A stretch of DNA of 64,000 bases, taken from assembly GCF_900604385.1 (NCBI RefSeq), contig NZ_LR027382.1:1699501-1763500 (forward strand), given 5' to 3'. Every line of letters starts with the position of its first letter. The stretch's first letter is position 1. Both the position numbers and the translations under genes were made by a program. Of the stretch, positions 23,616 through 33,900 are shown one piece after another. This DNA is from Alistipes megaguti (GTDB lineage: Bacteria > Bacteroidota > Bacteroidia > Bacteroidales > Rikenellaceae). The notes under the pieces were generated by a model. It did no database searches, was not told the origin of the DNA, and saw only the letters and a program-made list of their open reading frames with translations.

Positions 23616-24485
23616 ATGAAAAACGGATTCAAAATGATGGTCGTGGCTGCGCTCCTCGTTGCGGCAGCCTCGACCTCCTGCGTCAGCCGGCAGGTCACTC
23701 TTCAGGCCGAAAACCAGCGCGACTCGCTCTCCGTGGTGGTCGGCCAGAAGGATTCGCTCATCAATGTCGTCTTTTCCGATATCAACGCCATTTCGGAAAA
23801 CCTCGCCCTGATCAAGTCGCGTGAAAATCTGATCACCGTCTCCGAACCCTCCGACGGCGCCCGCCGCCCCGTCGAGGAGATCAACAACGATATCGCGGCC
23901 ATCGACCGCCTGCTGCAGGAGAACAAGGCCAAGATCGCTTCGCTGCAGCGTACGGCCGCCCAGCTGCGCAAGGCCAATCTGCGCATCGACGCCCTCGAAA
24001 AGATGATCGCCGATCTGAACGGCCAGCTCGCCCAGAAGAGTTCCGAAATCGAGCAGCTGCGCGAAAATATCGCCCGGATGGGTATCGAGGTGCAGACGCT
24101 CACCGAAGAGGTTGCCCAGCGCGATGCGCGTGTCGAGAGCCTCAGCGGCGAAAAGGTCGAACTCCAGAACCAGCTCAACACCGTCTACTACATCGTCGGC
24201 TCGGAGAAGGAGCTGCGCGATGCCCAGATCATCAACAAGGAGGGCTTCATCGGCCGGACACTGACCGTCGGCGACATGTCGAACCTCGACAGCTTCACGG
24301 TGGCCGATTCGCGGCTGCTCACCGAGATCCCCATCGGCCAGAAACGCGTGACGGTCGTCTCGTCCCACCCCGAGGATTCGTATGAACTGGTCACGGCGGC
24401 CGACAAGAGCGTCGAGAAGCTTCTCATTACCGATCCGGGCCGCTTCTGGGAATCGTCCAGGGTGCTCATCGTAAGCTACAAGTAG
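23616..24485 (+). CDS. Coiled-coil lipoprotein, function unknown
   Basis: The 289-residue protein has a lipoprotein signal (VAAASTSC). A long coiled coil with heptad-like repeats follows, about residues 75-200 (QENKAKIASLQRTAAQLRK, IDALEKMIADLNGQLAQKSS). The C-terminal domain begins NTVYYIVGSEKELRDAQIINKEGFIG and ends FWESSRVLIVSYK. The C-terminal YYIVGSEKEL pattern recurs in Bacteroidetes cell-envelope proteins, some named after a B. fragilis collagen-binding protein. I cannot confirm that link. The start at 23616 follows the promoter and begins the signal peptide; upstream codons cross the previous terminator. Confidence 0.75.
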   Translation: MKNGFKMMVVAALLVAAASTSCVSRQVTLQAENQRDSLSVVVGQKDSLINVVFSDINAISENLALIKSRENLITVSEPSDGARRPVEEINNDIAAIDRLLQENKAKIASLQRTAAQLRKANLRIDALEKMIADLNGQLAQKSSEIEQLRENIARMGIEVQTLTEEVAQRDARVESLSGEKVELQNQLNTVYYIVGSEKELRDAQIINKEGFIGRTLTVGDMSNLDSFTVADSRLLTEIPIGQKRVTVVSSHPEDSYELVTAADKSVEKLLITDPGRFWESSRVLIVSYK

Positions 24486-24520
24486 CGTCGCGGCCGATCC
24501 CTTCGTGAGCCTCTCTGAAA

Positions 24521-24552
24521 AGGTCCGTCCCCCGTCGGGGACGGACCTTTTC
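24521..24552 (+). terminator. Intrinsic terminator after coiled-coil lipoprotein
   Basis: A 12-bp GC-rich stem (AGGTCCGTCCCC / GGGGACGGACCT, loop CGTC) followed by TTTTC. Confidence 0.85.
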
Positions 24553-24574
24553 TATTGTGCCGGCGGTCTTTTCA

Positions 24575-24605
24575 TTTGCTTTTCCGGACTTTTTTTGTAA
24601 TTTTG
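24575..24605 (+). promoter_or_regulatory. Promoter of AraC-family gene
   Basis: TTTG (24575-24578), a 19-bp spacer and TAATTTTG (24598-24605) match the Bacteroidetes consensus. The gene starts 18 bp downstream. Confidence 0.75.
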
Positions 24606-24623
24606 TCGAAACTTCACTCGTGT

Positions 24624-25538
24624 ATGGATTATCAAACCAAACCGCAGTTTGTGGAGCCGGACCTGAAGGAGAATTGTTCTGCGGATTGTAGTAGTTGTCC
24701 TACCTTTCCGGCGCCCTTCCGGCGCGTCGGTGACTCCTCATACTGCCGGTTCTCGCAACTTACGTTCGCCGTCGGTGACGGCGTGACCTTCCCCGCCGAT
24801 CGGATCGTGCGGATCCTCTTCGTCCTCTCCGGATCGCTCCGTCTGCAGCAGGGCGCCGACATGCTGCGGCTCGTCACCTCGAAACAGTGCGTCTGCCTGG
24901 CCCGCAACGAACAGATCGTCGCCACGGCTCAGGATGTCGAGACCCGCGTGGTGGTCCTCTCGCTCGTGCATCGTATCGAGTTCTGCGAACAGGACTTCTT
25001 CAACCGTCTCCCGCCCTCCGATTCGAAGATCCCTGCCGAAGCGGCCCCCATCCTCTCGATCCATCCGGCCATCGAGCAGCTGCTCGTCTCGTTCTTCGCC
25101 ATCCCCCAGATGGTCGGCTGTGTCCGCTACCACCGCATGAAGACCTCCGAGCTTTTCATGATGATCAAGGTGCTCTATACGCCGACCGAACACGCCTATT
25201 TCTTCCAGGCGCTGGTGCAGCCGCGCGACAATTTCCGCCTCTTCATCTGCAACAACTACGAAAAGGCGCAGGGCGTTACGGAACTTGCCGCCCTGGCCGG
25301 CATGAGCCTGTCGGTCTTCAAGCGCCGCTTCGCCGAACATTTCAACGACAGCGTCTATCACTGGATGATGTCGCAGAAGGCCCAGAAGATCTACGCCGAT
25401 ATCCGCGACGGGGAGGACAGCACCAAGGCGCTGATGAAAAAGTACGGCTTCCGCCACTACACGCAGTTCAGCCGTTTCTGCAAAAACTATCTGCAGGCCA
25501 CTCCGGCGCAGTTGATCAGTTCGGTGCACAGCAAGTGA
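24624..25538 (+). CDS. AraC-family regulator with N-terminal Cys cluster
   Basis: The 304-residue protein ends with an AraC-type double helix-turn-helix (about residues 205-300; VTELAALAGMSLSVFKRRFAEHFNDSVYHWM, KALMKKYGFRHYTQFSRFCKNYLQATPAQ). The middle is a cupin-like ligand domain. The first 45 residues contain C18, C22, C25 and C41 (NCSADCSSC), a CX3CX2C arrangement that could hold a metal or an iron-sulfur cluster. That is an inference. The start at 24624 sits 18 bp after a well-formed promoter. No obvious target gene adjoins it, and the operator is unknown. Confidence 0.82.
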   Translation: MDYQTKPQFVEPDLKENCSADCSSCPTFPAPFRRVGDSSYCRFSQLTFAVGDGVTFPADRIVRILFVLSGSLRLQQGADMLRLVTSKQCVCLARNEQIVATAQDVETRVVVLSLVHRIEFCEQDFFNRLPPSDSKIPAEAAPILSIHPAIEQLLVSFFAIPQMVGCVRYHRMKTSELFMMIKVLYTPTEHAYFFQALVQPRDNFRLFICNNYEKAQGVTELAALAGMSLSVFKRRFAEHFNDSVYHWMMSQKAQKIYADIRDGEDSTKALMKKYGFRHYTQFSRFCKNYLQATPAQLISSVHSK

Positions 25539-25576
25539 TGCGGCGGGGGCCGCGTGCTGCCGCCTCCGGGTGAGGC

Positions 25577-25710
25577 GTTTGTCGGTTGCGGAGGCCGTCG
25601 GGCGTGGAGACAGCGGGCTGCGGAGGCTGCCTGCTGAGCTGTCGGATATGGAGGCGGCCGGGCGAGGTTATGTCGGCTGCTGAGCTGTCGGATATGGAGA
25701 CGGCCGGGCG
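25577..25710. repeat. Direct repeats downstream of AraC gene
   Basis: Two 34-bp copies beginning CTGCTGAGCTGTCGGATATG (25631-25664 and 25677-25710) differ by one base. A more diverged copy lies near 25581-25604. The block is non-coding and of unknown role, between the AraC gene and the tRNA/tuf promoters. Confidence 0.8.
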
Positions 25711-25806
25711 CTTGTGCCGGAGACGCTACGCCGGGGCGGATTCTTCTTCGGACGGCGGGCGGGACAAAGAGTTTTCCTTTGAAGACGATATTTTTTGCCG
25801 AACGTG

Positions 25807-25836
25807 TTGCGTTATCCAAAACTTTTCCTATCTTTG
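25807..25836 (+). promoter_or_regulatory. Upstream promoter P1 of the tRNA-tuf cluster
   Basis: TTG (25807-25809), a 19-bp spacer and TATCTTTG (25829-25836) fit the consensus. The start would lie about 130 bp before tRNA-Thr. Confidence 0.65.
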
Positions 25837-25920
25837 CACCCGATTTCGCCCCCGTACCACAGACGCATGGGCGCCGTTCTTTGAGAAGAGTGAAAAAGTA
25901 AAAAATTTGTCAACGAAATA

Positions 25921-25952
25921 TTTGGTCGATAAATTTTTTATGCCTACCTTTG
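25921..25952 (+). promoter_or_regulatory. Downstream promoter P2 of the tRNA-tuf cluster
   Basis: TTTG (25921-25924), a 20-bp spacer and TACCTTTG (25945-25952), 22 bp before tRNA-Thr. The surrounding sequence is AT-rich, consistent with a strong promoter. Confidence 0.75.
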
Positions 25953-25974
25953 CAATCCAAAACGGTAAATAATT

Positions 25975-26048
25975 GCCGATGTAGCTCAGTTGGCCAGAGC
26001 AGCTGATTTGTAATCAGCTGGTCGTGGGTTCGAATCCCTCCATCGGCT
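25975..26048 (+). tRNA. tRNA-Thr (TGT)
   Basis: A 74-nt cloverleaf with GCCGATG/CATCGGC acceptor stem, anticodon loop TTTGTAA (TGT) and TTCGAAT T loop. CCA is not encoded. Confidence 0.96.
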
Positions 26049-26140
26049 CGGAAGCCGATCCGAGGAGCCTCGCCGGACAGGAGATCCGGAGTGGGGCAGG
26101 TTACTGAGGCTCGGTTTTACATCGCGAAAGCGAAAAACTT

Positions 26141-26223
26141 GGGAAGTTACCAGAGTGGCCAAATGGGGCAGACTGTAAATCTGCTGGCGTACGCCTTCGG
26201 TGGTTCGAATCCATCACTTCCCA
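26141..26223 (+). tRNA. tRNA-Tyr (GTA)
   Basis: An 83-nt class II tRNA with GGGAAGT/ACTTCCC acceptor stem, anticodon GTA in CTGTAAA and a long variable arm. CCA is not encoded. Confidence 0.96.
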
Positions 26224-26294
26224 CTCTATAGGAAAACCGATTGGAGCTCCGTCCGGCTGCATGCGGCAAGGCCACTCCGATACGGGATATTTTT

Positions 26295-26370
26295 GCGGAA
26301 GTAGCTCAGTTGATAGAGCATCAGCCTTCCAAGCTGAGGGTCGCGAGTTTGAGCCTCGTCTTCCGCTCCA
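26295..26370 (+). tRNA. tRNA-Gly (TCC), CCA encoded
   Basis: A 73-nt cloverleaf with GCGGAAG/CTTCCGC acceptor stem and anticodon TCC in CTTCCAA, followed directly by CCA (26368-26370). Confidence 0.95.
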
Positions 26371-26501
26371 ACGCAAGCAGCGTGTGATGCAAAAATCCGG
26401 TTCGAGGACCGGAGGTTTGTGTCGCCCGCTTGTTCTGCGGAATAAGGATGAATTTTAAAACTTGAAGTAATTTTTAACAATACTTTAAAATACTTAATAC
26501 T

Positions 26502-27689
<1,188 letters not shown>

Positions 27690-27743
27690 CAAGGATCTAT
27701 CCCCGATATTACGGAGGCGGTGCTCACCGCGCCGCCTCTTCTT

Positions 27744-27817
27744 AGGAGCATAGTTCAAGGGTAGAATAGCGGTCTCCAAAACCGTTGATGGGAGTTCGAA
27801 TCTCTCTGCTCCTGCCA
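27744..27817 (+). tRNA. tRNA-Trp (CCA), 3' CCA encoded
   Basis: A 71-nt cloverleaf with AGGAGCA/TGCTCCT acceptor stem and anticodon CCA in CTCCAAA. The discriminator G is followed by an encoded CCA (27815-27817). It lies between tuf and secE. Confidence 0.95.
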
Positions 27818-27836
27818 GAAAGCAAACGAAAGAGTT

Positions 27837-28034
27837 ATGTTCAACTACTTTAAAGAGTCCTACAACGAGCTTGTTCACAAGGTGACGTGGCCCACGTTCC
27901 CGCAGCTCCAGAGCTCAACGATCGTCGTGATGGTGGCTTCGGTCATCTTCGCTATTGTCGTGCTGGCCATGGACCTTACGTTCGAGAACCTCATGGCCGT
28001 TATCTACAAGACCCTGGGAAATCTCGGTCGTTAA
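27837..28034 (+). CDS. secE: Preprotein translocase subunit SecE
   Basis: The 65-residue protein begins MFNYFKESYNELVHKVTWPTFPQLQSS, with the conserved VTWPT motif of the SecE amphipathic helix, and has one membrane helix (IVVMVASVIFAIVVLAMDL). It clamps SecY in the inner membrane. It lies 19 bp after tRNA-Trp and 17 bp before nusG. Confidence 0.94.
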   Translation: MFNYFKESYNELVHKVTWPTFPQLQSSTIVVMVASVIFAIVVLAMDLTFENLMAVIYKTLGNLGR

Positions 28035-28051
28035 TAGTCTGTAGTTAGAAA

Positions 28052-28612
28052 ATGAGCGAGATTAAGAAACAGTGGTATGTAGTCCGTGCCATTGGCGGCA
28101 AGGAGGCGAAGGTCAAAGAGTACATCGAAGCCGAAGTTCGCCACAACCACCTCGAGGACTATATTTCCCAGGTGCTGATCCCCACCGAGAAGGTCTATAC
28201 GATCCGCAACGGTAAGAAGGTCTCCAAGGAGAAGGTTTCTTACCCGGGTTACGTGTTGGTGGAGGCGGCCTTCGTAGGACAGATTCCCATTCTGATTCGT
28301 AATACTCCCAATGTGCTGGGTTTCCTGGGCGATACCAAGGAGGACAGCCGGAAGATGATTGCAACCCCTCTCCGTCCACAGGAGGTGGCCCGCATCCTCG
28401 GTCGCGTCGACGAAATGAACGCCATGGAGGAGGAAAACGAAATACCATTCTTTGTCGGCGAGACCGTCAAGGTTACGGACGGTCCTTTCTCGAGCTTCCA
28501 AGGTACTATCGAGGCAGTCGACAACGAGCGCAAGAAACTCACGGTATCGGTGAAGATATTCGGGCGCAAAACTCCTATGGAGTTGGGTTTCACACAAGTT
28601 GAAAAAGAATAA
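28052..28612 (+). CDS. nusG: Transcription termination/antitermination factor NusG
   Basis: The 186-residue protein has an N-terminal NGN domain (QWYVVRAIGGKEAKVKEYIE; YPGYVLVEA) and a C-terminal KOW domain (GETVKVTDGPFSSFQGTIEAVD). It binds RNA polymerase, favours processive elongation and links to Rho or ribosomes. It lies in the secE-nusG-rplK operon. Confidence 0.96.
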   Translation: MSEIKKQWYVVRAIGGKEAKVKEYIEAEVRHNHLEDYISQVLIPTEKVYTIRNGKKVSKEKVSYPGYVLVEAAFVGQIPILIRNTPNVLGFLGDTKEDSRKMIATPLRPQEVARILGRVDEMNAMEEENEIPFFVGETVKVTDGPFSSFQGTIEAVDNERKKLTVSVKIFGRKTPMELGFTQVEKE

Positions 28613-28628
28613 TTAACCAAGGAAAACT

Positions 28629-29069
28629 ATGGCAAAAGAGGTTGCTGCATTTATTAAATTGCAGATCAAAGGTGGTGCCGCCAATCCTTCGCCCCCGGTT
28701 GGTCCCGCGTTGGGTTCCAAGGGAGTCAATATCATGGACTTCTGCAAGCAATTCAACGCGCGTACGCAGGACAAGGCGGGCAAGGTCCTGCCGGTGATCA
28801 TCACCGTTTACAGCGACAAGTCTTTCGAGTTCGTTGTAAAACAGCCGCCCGTAGCCGTCCAGCTGAAGGAAGCTGCCAAGATCAAGAGCGGTTCGGCTCA
28901 GCCCAACCGTACGAAGGTCGCTCAGGTCACTTGGGATCAGGTCCGCGAGATCGCTCAGGACAAGATGGCCGACATGAACTGCTTTACGCTGGAATCCGCT
29001 ATGCGCATGGTAGCCGGTACCGCTCGCAGTATGGGTATCAGTGTCGTCGGAGAATTTCCTAACTTGTAA
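28629..29069 (+). CDS. rplK: 50S ribosomal protein L11
   Basis: The 146-residue protein begins MAKEVAAFIKLQIKGGAANPSPPVGPALGSKGVN and has the RNA-binding C-terminal domain (MNCFTLESAMRMVAGTARSMGI). It forms the GTPase-associated centre with 23S rRNA. It is followed at 12 bp by rplA. Confidence 0.97.
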   Translation: MAKEVAAFIKLQIKGGAANPSPPVGPALGSKGVNIMDFCKQFNARTQDKAGKVLPVIITVYSDKSFEFVVKQPPVAVQLKEAAKIKSGSAQPNRTKVAQVTWDQVREIAQDKMADMNCFTLESAMRMVAGTARSMGISVVGEFPNL

Positions 29070-29081
29070 TGACAGAAGAAG

Positions 29082-29780
29082 ATGAGTAAGTTGACAAAAA
29101 ATCAAAAGATCGCCTACGCAAAGGTGGAAGCCCGCAAGGCTTACAAACTGCCCGAGGCCGCCGCTCTTCTGAAGGAAATTACGTTCACGAAATTCGATGC
29201 TTCCGTTGATATCGACGTTCGTCTGGGTGTAGACCCCCGCAAGGCCAATCAGATGGTCCGCGGCGTGGTGACGCTGCCTCACGGTACGGGCAAGACCGTT
29301 CGCGTGCTGGTGCTCTGCTCCCCCGAGAAGGAGGCTGAGGCAAAGGCTGCCGGAGCCGATTTCGTAGGTCTGGACGAGTTCGTCGACAAGATCAAGGGCG
29401 GTTGGACCGACGTTGACGTGATCATCTGTACTCCCAATGTGATGGGTAAGGTGGGAGCCCTGGGCCGTATCCTCGGTCCGCGCGGCCTGATGCCGAACCC
29501 CAAGACCGGTACGGTGACGATGGAGGTCGGAAAAGCCGTCAGCGAGGTGAAGGCCGGCAAGATCGACTTTAAGGTTGACAAGTTCGGTATCATCCACACC
29601 ACGGTAGGCAAGATCTCGTTCACGGCCGAGCAGATCGTCGAAAACGCCAAGGAGGTGCTCAACACGATCATCAAGCTCAAGCCGGCCGCTGCCAAAGGTT
29701 CTTATGTGAAGAGTATCTATCTCTCGACCACGATGAGCCCCGGCGTGCAGATTGATGCCAAATCAGTAGAAACCAAATAA
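29082..29780 (+). CDS. rplA: 50S ribosomal protein L1
   Basis: The 232-residue protein has the L1 motifs FDASVDIDVRLGVDPRKAN, LPHGTGKT and GPRGLMPNPKTGTVT. L1 forms the mobile stalk at the E site and in many bacteria represses the rplK-rplA mRNA. No binding site was searched for here. Length is typical. Confidence 0.97.
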   Translation: MSKLTKNQKIAYAKVEARKAYKLPEAAALLKEITFTKFDASVDIDVRLGVDPRKANQMVRGVVTLPHGTGKTVRVLVLCSPEKEAEAKAAGADFVGLDEFVDKIKGGWTDVDVIICTPNVMGKVGALGRILGPRGLMPNPKTGTVTMEVGKAVSEVKAGKIDFKVDKFGIIHTTVGKISFTAEQIVENAKEVLNTIIKLKPAAAKGSYVKSIYLSTTMSPGVQIDAKSVETK

Positions 29781-29797
29781 CAGGGAGGATAACAGAG

Positions 29798-30322
29798 ATG
29801 ACTAAGGAAGAAAAACTGGTTGTAATCAACAGCCTCGCCGAGCAGCTCCAGGCTTATCCTCACTTCTACATCGCCGACATCGAGTCGCTCAACGCCGAGC
29901 AGACCGCTGCCCTGCGCCGCAAGTGTTTCGAGAGCGATGTGAAGCTGGTGGTCGTCAAGAACACGCTCCTGGGCAAAGCCCTCGAGAAGGTGGAGAAGGC
30001 CGATGCTGATCTGGTAAAAGTATTGGAGGGTCCTACCTCGATCATGTTCGCCAATGTGGCCAAAGCCCCGGCGGTGCTGATCAAGGAGTTCCGCAAGAAG
30101 TCCGAGAAACCCGTCCTGAAGGCCGCTTTCGCCGAGGGATGCGTCTACATCGGCGACGACAAGCTGGACGCCCTCTGCAACATCAAGAGCAAGGAGGAAC
30201 TTATCGCAGACGTTATCGCCCTGCTTCAGTCCCCGGCCAAGAATGTTATTTCTGCATTGCAGGCTAATGCAGGCCAAAAGATTGCGGGCCTCGTGAAGAC
30301 GCTCGAATCGAGAAACAACTAA
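29798..30322 (+). CDS. rplJ: 50S ribosomal protein L10
   Basis: The 174-residue protein begins MTKEEKLVVINSLAEQLQAYPHFYIADIESL and contains VVVKNTLLGKAL and GPTSIMFAN. It anchors L7/L12 dimers through its C-terminal helix. It follows rplA by 17 bp and precedes rplL by 43 bp. Confidence 0.95.
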   Translation: MTKEEKLVVINSLAEQLQAYPHFYIADIESLNAEQTAALRRKCFESDVKLVVVKNTLLGKALEKVEKADADLVKVLEGPTSIMFANVAKAPAVLIKEFRKKSEKPVLKAAFAEGCVYIGDDKLDALCNIKSKEELIADVIALLQSPAKNVISALQANAGQKIAGLVKTLESRNN

Positions 30323-30365
30323 TTTCACAAACAAGAATCAAAAACAAATTAATAAGCTTACTATT

Positions 30366-30743
30366 ATGGCAGACGTAAAGAAACTCGCTGAAGAACTGGT
30401 AAACCTGAAGGTTACCGAGGTTAACGAACTCGCTCAGATCCTCAAGGAGGAGTATGGCATTGAGCCGGCTGCTGCCGCTGTTGCCGTTGCAGCTCCCGCT
30501 GCAGGTGCCGGTGAGGCCGCTGCTGCCGAGAAGTCGACTTTCGACGTGATCCTGAAGAACGCCGGCCAGGCCAAACTCCAGGTAATCAAGGCCGTTAAGG
30601 ACATCGCAGGCCTGTCGCTGGGCGATGCAAAGGCACTCGTTGACGGTGCTCCGAAGGCCGTGAAGGAGGGTGTTTCCAAGGAAGAGGCTGAGCAGATCAA
30701 GGGCCAGCTCGAGGAGGCAGGTGCTGAAGTTGAGCTCAAGTAG
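30366..30743 (+). CDS. rplL: 50S ribosomal protein L7/L12
   Basis: The 125-residue protein has an N-terminal dimerisation domain (KLAEELVNLKVTEVNELAQILK), an Ala-rich hinge (residues about 38-56) and the C-terminal factor-binding domain (STFDVILKNAGQAKLQVIKAVKDI). It recruits translation GTPases. It is followed by a 233-bp structured leader before rpoB. Confidence 0.97.
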   Translation: MADVKKLAEELVNLKVTEVNELAQILKEEYGIEPAAAAVAVAAPAAGAGEAAAAEKSTFDVILKNAGQAKLQVIKAVKDIAGLSLGDAKALVDGAPKAVKEGVSKEEAEQIKGQLEEAGAEVELK

Positions 30744-30778
30744 CATTGCTGCTTAAGCCGCATAACACACGAACAGGT

Positions 30779-30907
30779 ATAGGGCTTACCACTGTGTAGG
30801 CTCTATGCCTTTTCTTGGTCTAAAGACTGGAAGTGCCGAGTAGGAGCTGTGTCCAGTCTTTGGCGGATGAATGCTCCCGGGGCGCGGATTGCCCTTCGTC
30901 GGGAGCA
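30779..30907 (+). promoter_or_regulatory. Structured RNA leader between rplL and rpoB
   Basis: Three hairpins can be read in the 233-bp rplL-rpoB gap. The first has an 11-bp stem, AUAGGGCUUAC / GUAGGCUCUAU (30779-30806, with GU pairs). The second is AAAGACUGG / CCAGUCUUU (30822-30861, 22-nt loop). The third is UGCUCCCG / CGGGAGCA (30872-30907, with an inner GGGC/GCCC stem). None has a U-tract, so they look more like a processing or attenuation element than a full terminator. No TAnnTTTG promoter was found in the gap. Confidence 0.55.
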
Positions 30908-30976
30908 TTGCCGGGATAATACCCGCACATTTTGGGGAGCGTAACCCATTACAAGTCAACTAATTTGGATTTTACG

Positions 30977-33900
30977 ATGTCCGCAGCAAAAACACAACAG
31001 AGAATTAGCTTTTCCACGGTCAAGAACCGGGTTCCGTATCCGGATCTGCTGGAGGTTCAGCTTAAATCATTCCGGGACTTTTTCCAGATGGACACCACGG
31101 CCGAAAACCGTAAGAACGAGGGACTCTACAAGGTCTTTCAGGAAAATTTCCCCATTACGGATACCCGGAACAACTTCGTTCTGGAGTTTATCGACTACTA
31201 TATCGACCCGCCCCGCTACTCGATCGAGGAGTGTCTCGAGCGCGGACTCACATACAGCGTGCCCCTCAAGGCAAAACTGAAACTCTACTGCACGGACGAT
31301 GAGCACGAGGATTTCGGCGTCGTAGTCCAGGACGTCTATTTCGGTACGATCCCCTACATGACCGAGCGCGGTACGTTCGTCATCAACGGTGCCGAGCGCG
31401 TCATTGTCTCGCAGCTGCACCGTTCGCCCGGTGTCTTCTTCGGGCAGAGCATGCACACCAACGGTACGAAGCTCTATTCGGCGCGTATCATTCCGTTCAA
31501 GGGTTCGTGGATCGAGTTCGCCACGGACATCAACAACGTGATGTACGCCTACATCGACCGCAAGAAGAAGCTGCCCGTCACGACGCTGCTGCGCGCCATC
31601 GGCTATGAGGCCGACCAGCAGATCCTCGAGATCTTCGACCTGGCCGACGCAGTGAAGGTCACGAAGGCCAACCTGAAGAAGGCCGTAGGCCGCAAGCTGG
31701 CTGCACGCGTGCTCTCGACCTGGGTCGAGGACTTCGTCGACGAGGATACCGGCGAGGTGGTCTCGATCGAGCGTAACAACGTGATCGTCGACCGCGAGAC
31801 GGTGCTCCAGGAGGAGGACATCGACAAGATCATCGAAAGCGGCGCCAAGACCATTCTGCTGCACAAGGAGAACCAGTCGGGCATCGACTTCTCGATCATC
31901 TACAACACCCTTCAGAAAGACCCCTGCAACTCCGAAAAGGAGGCTGTGGTTTACATATACAGGCAGTTGCGCGCCTCGGAGCCGCCCGATGAGGCCACGG
32001 CCCGCGACGTGATCGAGAAGCTCTTCTTCTCGGACAAGCGCTACGACCTGGGCGACGTGGGCCGCTACCGCATCAACAAGAAGCTGGGTCTGGACATCGA
32101 CCCGGCGATCCGTACGTTGACGCGCGAGGACATCATCGCCATCATCAAATACCTGATCCAGCTGATCAACTCGAAGGCCGACGTCGACGATATCGACCAC
32201 CTGTCGAACCGTCGCGTGCGTACGGTCGGCGAGCAGCTCTCGAACCAGTTCTCGGTGGGCTTCGTGCGTATGGCACGGACGATCCGCGAACGGATGAACG
32301 TGCGCGACAACGAGGTCTTCACGCCGGTGGACCTGATCAACGCCAAGACCCTCTCGTCGGTGATCAACTCCTTCTTCGGCACCTCGCAGCTCTCGCAGTT
32401 CATGGACCAGATCAACCCGCTGGCCGAAATCACCCACAAGCGCCGTCTGTCGGCCCTGGGTCCCGGCGGTCTGTCGCGTGACCGCGCCGGTTTCGAGGTC
32501 CGCGACGTGCACTACACCCACTACGGACGTCTCTGCCCGATCGAGTCGCCGGAAGGCCCGAACATCGGTCTGATCTCGTCGCTGTGCGTCTATGCGCGCA
32601 TCTCGCCCATGGGCTTCATCGAGACGCCCTACCGCACGGTCGAGAACGGAAAGGTCGATCTGGACAACTCCCACATCCGCTACTATTCGGCCGAGGAGGA
32701 GGAGGGCAAGATCGTGGCCCAGTCGAACGTGCCGCTCGGTGACGACGGTTCGTTCCTGCAGCCCGACCGCGTGAAGGCGCGTGAGGGTGCCGACTTCCCG
32801 GTAGTGACGGCCAACGAGATCAACCTCATGGACGTGGCCCCGAACCAGATCGCCTCGATCGCCGCCAGCCTGATCCCCTTCCTGGAGCACGACGACGCCA
32901 ACCGTGCCCTGATGGGATCGAACATGATGCGCCAGGCCGTGCCCCTGGTGACGTGCGAAGCCCCGATCGTCGGCACGGGTATCGAGAAGGACATGATTCC
33001 GGACAGCCGCATCCAGATCGTTGCCGAAGGCGACGGCGAGGTGGTCTTCGCCGATGCGACGAAGATCCAGATCCGCTACGAGCGTACGGAGGACGAGATC
33101 CTCGTGTCGTTCGCGCCGGAGATCACGACCTACGAACTGCCGCGCTACCGCCGTACGAACCAGAATACCTCGGTGACGCTCAAGCCTACGGTGCTGACGG
33201 GCGACCATGTGACCAAGGGTCAGATCATCACCGAAGGTTACTCGACGCAGAACGGCGAACTGGCCCTGGGCCGCAACCTGAAGGTGGCCTACATGCCCTG
33301 GAAGGGTTACAACTTCGAGGATGCCATCGTGATCTCGGAGCGTATCCAGCGTGAGGATATCTTCACGTCGGTACACGTCGACGAGTATATCATGGAGGTG
33401 CGCGATACGAAGCGCGGTGTCGAGGAGCTGACGTCGGACATCCCGAACGTCTCGGAGGATGCCACGAAGGACCTGGATGCCAACGGTATCGTCCGCGTGG
33501 GCGCCAACATCCACCCGGGAGACATCCTCATCGGCAAGATCACCCCGAAGGGCGAGAGCGATCCTTCGCCCGAGGAGAAGCTGCTGCGTGCGATCTTCGG
33601 CGACAAGGCCGGCGATGTGAAGGATGCTTCGCTCAAGGCCCAGCCCTCGCTGCACGGCGTGGTGATCGACACGAAGCTCTACAGCCGCGCCAACAAGGAC
33701 GGCAAGAAGAGCAAGAGCGCCGAAAAGGCCCAGCTGGACAAACTCGACGAGAAGTTCGCAGCCGAAGTTTCGGAACTGACCAAGCGTCTGGTCGGCAAGT
33801 TGTGGACGCTGCTCCAGGGCAAGACCACCACGGGCATTACCGACTATTACGGCGTGGAGCTCTACCCGGCCGGCACGAAATTCTCGCAGAAGATGTTCGA

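Noticed and set aside
30932..30976. Upstream start for rpoB (15 extra codons)
   Set aside because: The added residues are not conserved and the ATG at 30977 gives the usual N-terminus.
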